A stretch of DNA of 15,000 nucleotides, from positions 116,937-131,936 of the forward strand of contig JAWQFJ010001188.1 in the NCBI GenBank assembly GCA_034096865.1. Reading direction: 5' to 3'. The notes under the pieces are model-generated. The model was not told where the DNA came from, searched no databases, and worked only from the letters and a program-made list of their open reading frames with translations. A program made the translations under genes and the position numbers. This document shows, piece after piece, positions 8,601 to 15,000 of this stretch (position 1 is the first letter of the stretch; each line of letters starts with the position of its first letter). The DNA comes from Theodoxus fluviatilis. Taxonomy: Eukaryota; Mollusca; Gastropoda; Cycloneritida; Neritidae.

Positions 8601-9368
8601 ACCCCTCTCTCTCCCAGGGCACTGCCAGACTCGTCATGGCAACGGGGATGCCTCCACTTAATCAAAGGAAGAGAGGCGAGTAAGACTGCCTCAGACGGAC
8701 AGGAGGGGATGGGAGAGAAGAAGCGAGGGATGGAGGGAAGGCGGAGGGCAAGGAGATGGAGGGACAAAAACCCTGCTGCATGGGAACAGAAGCTGGTCAA
8801 GTAGTCTCAAGATGGACAATGGAAGCCTGATGATTGGCAAGGACCATTGGCTGTCCACTGCCCAGCTGACCACTCTCTTTTGTCAACAGCCTCCACACTG
8901 CTAACTAGGGTTTGTTCAGCCCATTCAGTCAGCATCCACTGCTGCAGACCTGATCAATAATTAATCCCTGGGAGGGGATCAATTATGGGAAGGCAAGAGG
9001 TGGGGGCTCTTCCTGCCACTGTTGGGGTAGGGGAAAGCAAGGCCAGGGTGGGTGAGTGTTTACTTTGGTGGTGGAGCTGCAACGCCAGTAGCCAGGCATC
9101 CATTTGGATGAATGGGTGCCACTCTGTGCAGAGGTGGTCTGATGGGGATGCCATGCATTCCCCCAAGACAGGGCACCATAGGAGACATCTGAGACTAGGT
9201 TACCAATGTATGAATATTGCTTTGTCTACCAGCACTAAAGGTCCAGGTGCACTAACTCAAGGACAAGCAAGAGCAGCCCCCACACAAGAAGCTTGCCCAG
9301 TGACAGAGAAAAGAAGTGCTTTATGTGAAAGGGAAACAAGCACACTTTCAGCAAGAAAGAATGCAAAA
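8600..9368. other. GC-moderate DNA without recognised gene
   Basis: Purine-rich on the + strand at about 8690-8765. A 12-bp imperfect inverted repeat (ATAATTAATCCC at 8957-8968; GGGATCAATTAT at 8975-8986, one mismatch) could form a small hairpin. The 128-codon frame at 8985-9371 shows no domain. Confidence 0.4.
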
Positions 9369-9467
9369 TAAGGAAAGAAAGATGGAAAGAGGAAGAGAAG
9401 GAAAGGAAAGAAGGAAGGAAGGAAAAGGAAGAAAGGAAAGAAGGAAGGATGGAAGGAAAAGAAATAG
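9369..9467 (+). repeat. Polypurine (GGAA/GAAA)n tract
   Basis: About 100 bases almost entirely purine on the + strand, made of GGAA and GAAA units with two T interruptions (GGATGG-type and GATGG). Near-mirror symmetry makes it a candidate for triplex (H-DNA) formation. Ser/Phe/Leu-rich minus-strand ORFs over it are artefacts. Confidence 0.85.
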
Positions 9468-10577
9468 CAAAATCCTTTTCTGAATGAACATCCACTGTCA
9501 AAACAAAGGAAATTTTGCATCATCCAAAAACCTTTATTCAAAGGTGGCAAAGAAATGAACATTGTTGGCTGTGAATTATTCATGTGGAACCAATTGCATC
9601 ATCTTCTATGATGAGGTGAAAGCACAGCAGAGTTTTATGAGGTGAAAAAAAAGAAGAGACTCGGGATATCACTCCCTTCATGCATTGATTCTGGCTGCAA
9701 ACACTGGAGCATCTCCCTTCACCTCACATCAAATCAATCAATTGCCACTTCTCTGGGTAGGTAATGAACTGCCTCTGCAAGGCACAATCAATACTAGACT
9801 GGAACCAGCCAAACAAGGGGTACATACAGCCTGACCTCTAGATTTGCTGAGGCTGCCTATTTCTCAGCAGTCATATACTGGCCAAAGATTTCCATCTTAG
9901 GTCATTTACACCACTATTCTGTAAAAGACATTTTCCACCTCAGCATTTCTATGGAAGCCATCCTCCTGGATCACATTGCAACTTTTTGGCATAAAAAGAG
10001 CTCACCCCTAATCCCTATCTCTAAAATAAAAGTTATTGTTGTGAGTGTGAGCTCTGAGCAACGTTGTACCTGGACCTGCTTTCCAGTTGGGAAAATTGCT
10101 GCTGGTTGGTGCCATGATTAACTGGGTGTCTGGTAGTCAATAAGTTGCTCTCAGCAAAACTCCCCTCATTAGACCCTAATGATGTGCTAGGCAGGTGCTC
10201 AAGCTGCAGTATTTCTTGTGGTTGAGCAGTCTTGTCATGAATAATAGACTTTACCAAGGCAGCCAGCTACTGCAAGAGAACCAAGTTGATGAAAGGCCAC
10301 AGATTTGCATATTGTCATATGACCAAGATGCTGCTTTGATGGGTCAGGTCACCTATTTACAATGAATCTGGTGTGGTTGTGAAGACCTATAAATTAATGA
10401 ATGATGGGTTTGGAAAACAGAGCAGGTGTAGATAGAGGGCTGAACGAATTAGGAAGCTACATGTTCCCAAATTGTTGTGTGACTCAAATTTTGCTTCAGT
10501 GATGCACACATTTACACCTGTCTGAAGGAAAAACTTTGTATTTTTTGGTTTTCCAAATAAATGCCCAAACAATAGCA

Positions 10578-10582
<5 letters not shown>
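9468..10582. other. About 1.1 kb without recognised features
   Basis: Near-average AT content, no repeat, no element ends and no ORF above 75 codons that is not trivial. Could be intron or intergenic DNA. Confidence 0.5.

Positions 10583-10662
<80 letters not shown>
10583..10662. repeat. (AC)40 microsatellite
   Basis: An uninterrupted 80-bp AC run. The absence of interruptions implies active slippage and probable length polymorphism. Confidence 0.97.
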
Positions 10663-10665
<3 letters not shown>

Positions 10666-11163
10666 CATAAATGAAGAACGTATTCTTTCATTGCACAATT
10701 TCTCAAACTGAAGCAAGATCAACTACAGTTTCAATATGCAGTGTTCTAAAGGCAACAGTTTGCTGTCTTACAACCCTACTTTTCTTGTGCATTTACATCT
10801 GCAATCACGACTCGCCATCTCATCTCAATCACAGCACCACAATGTCTAACAAAAGCATACACACACAAAACAACGGCCCACATTATCTGCAGGACTTCAG
10901 TGCCCCTTAAAATGGGTCACTCCTTCATTCTTCAGTTTTCAAGAACAGTGTCAGTATCCCTGCCCAGTGGGCAGAAGAACAGCTGGCAGATTCCAGAGGG
11001 AAGGAAGACACACCCAGGACTGGTCAGGTCTTCAATGGCTGGACTCAAATAGCTGCCAGTCATGGGAGGCCAGTGGCATTCCAATCTCAGATATGATTCT
11101 GTGGCTTCCTGGCAACCATGAATCCTGAGGAATACAAGGAGCTTTTCTATGGATGAGGGAAGT
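10663..11163. other. 500 bp without recognised features
   Basis: No credible ORF, repeat or element was seen. It leads into the G-rich field. Confidence 0.45.
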
Positions 11164-11455
11164 GGGGTTGGGGGTTGGAGGGGGTGTGGGGGGTGAGGGT
11201 GGGGGTGGGGGTGGGGTGGGGGTGGGGTTGGGGAAGAGGAGTGGCACAGAGTAAGCAGGCATGCAGTAAGTGCCCTGGAAATGGCCAGTGAAGACAATGG
11301 ACCTCCACAGCAAAATGGATGATGGTCTGACAGGGGGTTATGGAGGGACTCAGGGAAGAGAGGAATGGAAAGTGGGAGGGTGGGGGTGGGAGGTACGGGT
11401 GGAGGGGGTCAGGAGGGTATGAGGCCAGATCAATGGGGGGCGGGGTGAAGGGTGG
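11164..11455 (+). other. Cluster of G-quadruplex motifs
   Basis: The + strand has dense G-runs at 11164-11233 (many runs of 4-6 with 1-2 base loops), 11374-11390 (GGGAGGGTGGGGGTGGG) and 11435-11455. Downstream (about 11565-11790) the same strand turns C/T-rich, including a (TC)n run at 11637-11656, so strand composition flips within about 150 bp. A GC-box-like GGGGCGGGCG lies at 11731-11740. This could mark a promoter or replication feature, or simple-sequence drift. The overlapping ORFs here are Pro/Ser/Gly-rich and look non-coding. Confidence 0.6.
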
Positions 11456-11569
11456 TGATGGTGGAGGTGAAAGAAAAAAGAAAGCTCTGGCAACATGGCT
11501 GGGGAAATATATCCCCACAACTATCGATTGGGAGAAGCACAGGAGCAGACAGTCCAGTCTACCACTCCC

Positions 11570-11790
11570 ACACACGTCCTCTTCCCCATCACCCCCACCC
11601 CCCAGACAAACACTTCCTCCTGGCAGACCCATACTATCTCTCTCTCTCTCTCTCTCCTTCCCAAACCCAGTCCGCCCACTCTCCTTCCCTCTCTCCTCTA
11701 TCGACTCTGACTCTGTACCGGTGCTGGGAAGGGGCGGGCGAGCATACCCAGAGCTGCTCCCTCTCCCTCTGTCGGAGTTGCAGGGCTTTC
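11570..11790. repeat. Pyrimidine-rich tract with (TC)10
   Basis: The + strand is dominated by C and T, with CCCCCACCCCCCAG at about 11590 and (TC)n at 11637-11656. It is a compositional counterpart to the G-rich field upstream. No ORF is convincing. Confidence 0.6.
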
Positions 11791-12014
11791 CCTCAAAGAC
11801 AACACTCAGTCAGTAGTAGCTGCAAAAAAAGCCGCGGTGGTCTGGCTGAGATCAATGATAAATTAGCGATCAACTTAATGGTGATGCCGCAAAATCCCAC
11901 AAGCTGCTAGGCACAAGCAAGGAACCCTATTGCACTCATGATAAGACAGAAGAGCAGTCTTCTTCATAGGCTTATGGAATGAGTGAAAGTTGGCAAGGAA
12001 ATGAAGAGATAATT

Positions 12015-12016
<2 letters not shown>

Positions 12017-12086
<70 letters not shown>

Positions 12087-12112
12087 AGAGATAAAGAGAG
12101 AGAAAGAGATGC

Positions 12113-12168
<56 letters not shown>
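12017..12168. repeat. (AG)n then (GACA)n compound microsatellite
   Basis: (AG)33 at 12017-12083 passes through AGATAAAG units to (CAGA)14 at 12112-12168. The last repeat unit abuts LINE coding sequence with no spacer (CCATTGCATATC at 12168-12179). Confidence 0.95.
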
Positions 12169-13032
12169 CATTGCATATCTCTCACAAAGAGGTTACAAGT
12201 GATATGTTTGCTGATGATGTAACACTTTCAACCTCAGGTGTCAGGACTGAATGTGTGGCAGTAAAACTTCAAGGGAGCCTGGATGAAATACATTCTTGAT
12301 GCTCTTTGAATCTTGTGGTCAGAAAATCCTTCCAAAATGAAATATATGGTGATAACTACAAGGCAAAACCATCAAGTATATCCTTTATCTCTTCTCTTTT
12401 TCTTGATTCTTTGAGAGTCAAAAAAATTGTTGAGCACAAAGTTCTGGTGTAATAAATGATGATCATTTAGGATGGCAATCACACATTGATTATATTTGTA
12501 TTTAAAAAACCTATATATTTCTTCTCTCAAAATTAAGACTTACTGTTGACATTCAAACTTGCTAAATCTTCTTCCATGCTCATATCTTATCTCACGTTAA
12601 TTATGTGTCAACAATTTGGGATGGATGTAGTGATTCTAACTTGAAAGGCTGACGGCATTATATCAAAAAGCCTCTCAGCTTATGATAACAGATAGTTATC
12701 TACAAATGACAAAATGAAACAACCTTGCCTTTTCATAAGTATTTATAATTCAATAAATGTGTCTTAATGAAAAGAATTAATGATGTGCCCGATTATTTGA
12801 TAAACTTATTCCAACATTCAAATATTTGTGTACATAACTTTTTAATACCACAACCTAGGATTGATTTGTTTAAACATAGCCTATCTTACTCGGGGGCTAC
12901 TATGTGGAACACACTACCCAATTCTCTTAAAATTGCAAAATCTTTAGAGAATTTTTAATTTAAACTACACTTTTCTTAAGCAGTCATCCTAGGTAATTTC
13001 TCATCTTATTCTAAATTCCCTTGTGATTATTT
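12168..13032 (+). pseudogene. 5'-truncated, frameshifted LINE reverse transcriptase (copy 1)
   Basis: The 3' part of a non-LTR retrotransposon ORF2 is readable in shifting frames. PLHISHKEVTSDMFADDVTL (12168-12227) contains the FADD catalytic box, encoded at 12207-12218. LDEIHS is followed by TGA in place of TGG, then CSLNLVV. After a frameshift come NPSKMKYMVITTRQNHQ, then LDSLRVKKIVEHKVL, another shift, and VINDDHLGWQSHIDYI. Thumb-region FHAHILSHVNYVSTIWDGCS is recoverable around 12572-12630 with shifts. The last 63 codons (12767-12958) are open and hold the typical tail PRIDLFKHSLSYSGATMWNT then LPNSLK. The family looks jockey/CR1-like. Everything upstream of the FADD block, including the endonuclease, is missing. 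Frame breaks could be true decay or, in a long-read assembly, partly indel errors. Confidence 0.88.
12838..13032 (+). repeat. Inverted repeat arm A (LINE tail, copy 1)
   Basis: This stretch recurs in reverse orientation at 14418-14603 plus 14790-14799. I count two substitutions over about 185 aligned bases of the main arm. The TA at 12846-12847 is the unoccupied equivalent of the MITE insertion site in the other copy. Confidence 0.92.
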
Positions 13033-13088
13033 ATTGTAACCAGTGTTATTGTGTGAATTTTGTGTGTGTAGATCGAGGGTGAGTGGAT

Positions 13089-13108
13089 GGGTAGGGGTGG
13101 GGGGTGGG
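13089..13108 (+). other. G-quadruplex motif
   Basis: G-runs of 3, 4, 6 and 3 with one- or two-base loops, just after the end of the LINE fragment and before a short (TTTG)n run at about 13111-13133. Confidence 0.65.
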
Positions 13109-13207
13109 ATTTGATTTGTTTGTTTGTTTGCTTGTTTTAACAAGGGCTGAATGTAAGATAGGTAGCTATGCCTAATTCATGAATTTCCCTGGAAAAACAA
13201 AGTTTAA

Positions 13208-13210
<3 letters not shown>

Positions 13211-13292
<82 letters not shown>
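13211..13292. repeat. (CT)41 microsatellite
   Basis: A pure CT run of 82 bp. The Arg/Glu-rich minus-strand ORF over it is an artefact. Confidence 0.97.
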
Positions 13293-13295
<3 letters not shown>

Positions 13296-13661
13296 TTCCC
13301 TATTTCCACATATCATGAAGTACAATAAAAGCATCTGAGCCATAGTGCCCTAAATCAGCACTCTATTAACCTCGGGAAATTTGTCAAGGAATTTCCAAGA
13401 CAGTTTGAAAAGTGGCTTCTGCCAAGTTGTAGTGTGCCTGTCTGCTTCAGGGAATTAGCACTGAGGTTCCCCAAGCATAGCCCAAGACAATTTTATCCTG
13501 AAGACTGGGGTTCACAGCTCCAGCACTTAGCAGACTCTGCAGTCTGACAGTGATGAATGCACTGGTGCGGCATTGAGATTTGGTAAGTGCAGGAAAAGAA
13601 ACAGTAAATATTCATCTCTGCCAAAGATTTACTACTGTTCTGCATTGTTGAAAATGGTGGC
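13293..13661. other. About 370 bp without recognised features
   Basis: Only a short imperfect dyad (CAGACT/AGTCTG near 13531) was noticed. No element end or ORF. Confidence 0.45.
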
Positions 13662-14000
13662 TTGAGGTTAAAATGGAATGTGTGGCAGTGGAAAGGGAAG
13701 ACACGGTTTCTATCAAAAGATAAGTCTGAGGAGTTGCTTGTGAATAATCTGGTCTATTTGGAAAATTGCAATGATTGGATAAGCATTAAACCATTTCATC
13801 ATTCCATTCCCCCTCTCTACATGCAAAATCAAATGCACTCACATCACCTAATATGGAAAGTCATTGCAAGCTCAATGAACTCTTTCTATGAGAAGATAAA
13901 CAGCAAGAAAACAAGATGTATGCTCTGCCAAAGACATAAGAACTGTGTACAGTTATCAGATCTACATGTTGCAATAGTCCTTGTTATGTTTCTTGTTTAA
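13662..14000 (+). pseudogene. Unrecognised 112-codon ORF, possible piggyBac transposase relic
   Basis: An open frame in AT-rich DNA that is not simple sequence, which makes its length notable. Features seen: WKGK near codon 10; LYMQNQMHSHHLIWKVIASS at about codons 52-72; RCMLCQRHKNC at about codons 85-95. Shifting frame after the last cysteine gives RSTCCNSPCYVSCL, a cysteine-rich end. The order WKxK, a helical segment, then CxxC and further Cys pairs is reminiscent of the C-terminal half of piggyBac transposases, which end in a cysteine-rich zinc finger. The spacing is shorter than in that family, so deletions would be required. The alternative is a chance ORF. I give the family name only as a lead. 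Confidence 0.25.
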
Positions 14001-14159
14001 ATTATTATTCCTAGATTCAGTTTCCATCTATGTCAATATCCTCTTTGGTGATTACAAGAAAATACCTTTTCTTCAAAATCATTTTTACCCATTCATTTTA
14101 GACATATATTTGTGAAATTGAAAGCTGACCCATAGAAGAAAAAGTTCTGAACCATTTTG

Positions 14160-14365
14160 AAAACAAGAAAACATGGAAGCAAAAAAGCACATAAGCATGC
14201 AAGCAAACAAGCTATAAAACAAGCAAGCAAGCAAGAAAACAAGCAAGCAAGAAAACAAGCAAGAAAGAAAGCACATAAGCATGCAAGCAAACAAGCTATA
14301 AAACAAGCAAGCAAGCAAGAAAACAAGCAAGCAAGCAATAAAACAAGTAAGGAAACAAACAAGAT
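14160..14365. repeat. AAGC-rich minisatellite with 84-bp tandem duplication
   Basis: The field is made of CAAG/AAGC units. A 65-bp segment starting GCACATAAGCATGC at 14187 recurs exactly at 14271, an 84-bp period. Divergence after 65 bp is by simple-repeat units. The Leu/Cys/Phe- and Lys/Gln-rich ORFs in it are artefacts. Confidence 0.9.
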
Positions 14366-14417
14366 ACCGAGCAAGCAAAACTAAGCAACCATTCATGGAA
14401 ACGAAATACCACATTGA

Positions 14418-14799
14418 AAATAATCACAAGGGAATTTAGAATAAGATGAGAAATTACCTAGGATGACTGCTTAAGAAAAGTGTAGTTTAAATTAAAAATT
14501 CTCTAAAGATTTTGCAATTTTAAGAGAATTGGGTAGTGTGTTCCACATTGTAGCCCCCGAGTAAGATAGGCTATGTTTAAACAAATCAATCCTAGATTGT
14601 GGTACAGTAGTCGCCGCTTATAAAACACGCGGTTAATAAAAACAGCCGTTTTTTTAATACAGTTGGTCCGGTCCGGATTTACATCGTTACTGATGGACAT
14701 ATTCAACACACAAACGGTTAATTAAAACGCCGCTTATTAAAAACACTTTTGTTCAGTCCCAATGTGTTTTTAATAAGCGGCGACTACTGTATTAAAAAG
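14418..14799 (-). mobile_element. Truncated LINE tail (copy 2), interrupted by a MITE
   Basis: The reverse complement of 14418-14603, continued at 14790-14799, matches 12838-13032 almost perfectly, with two substitutions seen in about 185 bases. It encodes the same LINE C-terminal tail and the same TAA after LENF. Both ends run into AAGC-type simple sequence. A TA-flanked MITE splits the fragment at the position equivalent to 12846-12847. Confidence 0.92.
14605..14789. mobile_element. Pogo/Tigger-like MITE, 185 bp, TA target site
   Basis: The termini are CAGTAGTCGCCGCTTATAA (from 14605) and the inverse ending GCGGCGACTACTG (to 14789), differing by a 2-bp gap over about 25 bp. TA flanks both sides (14603-14604 and 14790-14791). 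The empty site in the other LINE copy carries a single TA, confirming the insertion and its duplication. The TIR segment CGCCGCTTATTAAAAACAC recurs internally at 14728-14746. It pairs perfectly with 14764-14782 around a 17-nt loop. Related CGGTTAATAAAAACA-type motifs at about 14630 and 14714 may be transposase-binding repeats. TA duplication and CAGT ends fit the pogo/Tigger branch of Tc1/mariner. No coding capacity, so it must be moved in trans. Confidence 0.88.
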
Positions 14800-14960
14800 A
14801 AGGCAAGCAAGAAAGCAAGATAGCATGCAAACATGAAAGCAACCAAGCAAACAAACAAGCAAACAAGATAACAAACTATCTACCAAACATGAAAATGGGT
14901 ATGCATAAAAACAAGTAAGCAATCAAGCAACCCAGACCAAACAAACAACCAAGCAAAGAG
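14800..14960. repeat. CAAG/AAGC-rich simple sequence, right field
   Basis: Imperfect AAGC, AAAC and CAAG units similar to those at 14160-14365. The LINE fragment and its MITE therefore lie within what looks like one simple-sequence field. Confidence 0.8.
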
Positions 14961-15000
14961 CATCTTGATCAATCTTGGACTAACCCTCATTTCACCTTGA

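Noticed and set aside
8957..8986. Hairpin as a transcription terminator
   Set aside because: Short, imperfect, not followed by a T-run, and intrinsic terminators are not expected in this kind of genome.
8985..9583. ORFs at 8985-9371 (+) and 9235-9583 (-)
   Set aside because: No domain or splice context; the minus ones are translations of the polypurine tract.
10387..10722. 111-codon minus-strand ORF
   Set aside because: Its core is poly-(Val-Cys) from the AC microsatellite.
11147..11910. Pro/Ser/Gly-rich ORFs of 71 to 161 codons on both strands
   Set aside because: Explained by G-rich and C/T-rich composition; no conserved motif.
11875..12222. Ser/Leu/Val-Cys and Arg/Glu-rich ORFs
   Set aside because: Microsatellite translations; only the short LINE part after 12168 is meaningful, and in another frame.
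14085..14414. Leu/Cys/Phe-rich minus-strand ORFs that look like a membrane protein
   Set aside because: The hydrophobic pattern is generated by GCTT/CTTG repeats, with exact 84-bp duplication and no real domain.

Overview
This window is non-coding or very gene-poor metazoan DNA. There are no dense ORFs, no operon structure and no RNA genes. The content is long, pure dinucleotide microsatellites plus at least six transposable-element remnants of clearly eukaryotic types. A marine invertebrate, most likely a mollusc and perhaps a gastropod, is my best guess. The basis is the look of the tRNA-derived SINE with a CAA tail, and the TGACCTTGACC-rich element whose end carries a CGGACGCC tract and a GTGAGTAC hairpin. 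I recall similar sequences from molluscan genomes but could not search for them.

Layout, left half: 1-700 is AT-rich with one candidate 96-bp internal exon (196-291). 719-1416 is a CpG-richer patch open on both strands. 1717-2109 and 2374-2432 are microsatellites. 2654-2912 is a SINE-like insertion flanked by 12-bp direct repeats. About 3148-4010 is a decayed Tc1-family transposase, split by (AG)43 exactly at its FQQD motif. 4035-4418 is a large compound microsatellite. 4575-5382 is an 808-bp inverted-repeat-bounded element with 19 copies of the nuclear-receptor half-site AGGTCA/TGACCT. 6791-7092 is a MITE with 59/60-bp inverted repeats and an 8-bp direct repeat at its edges.

Layout, right half: 7334-7497 is a TG tract and 7863-7894 a G-quadruplex motif. 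8140-9350 is a GC-richer stretch with no gene I can defend. 9369-9467 is a polypurine tract and 10583-10662 is (AC)40. 11160-11790 switches from G-rich to C/T-rich on the + strand. 12017-12168 is an (AG)n/(GACA)n tract that runs directly into a 5'-truncated, frameshifted LINE reverse transcriptase fragment (12168-13032). 13211-13292 is (CT)41. 13662-14000 is an unrecognised ORF, possibly a piggyBac relic. 14160-14960 is an AAGC-rich satellite-like field. It contains an inverted, about 99% identical copy of the LINE tail, itself interrupted by a pogo/Tigger-like MITE inserted at a TA.

No intact gene is demonstrable, so nothing here works together as a pathway. The window records successive mobile-element insertions, and the ends of several of them coincide with simple-sequence tracts. 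The strongest leads are the half-site-loaded element at 4575-5382 and the nested MITE/LINE inverted pair at 12838-13032 and 14418-14799, where the first LINE copy supplies the empty site for the MITE.
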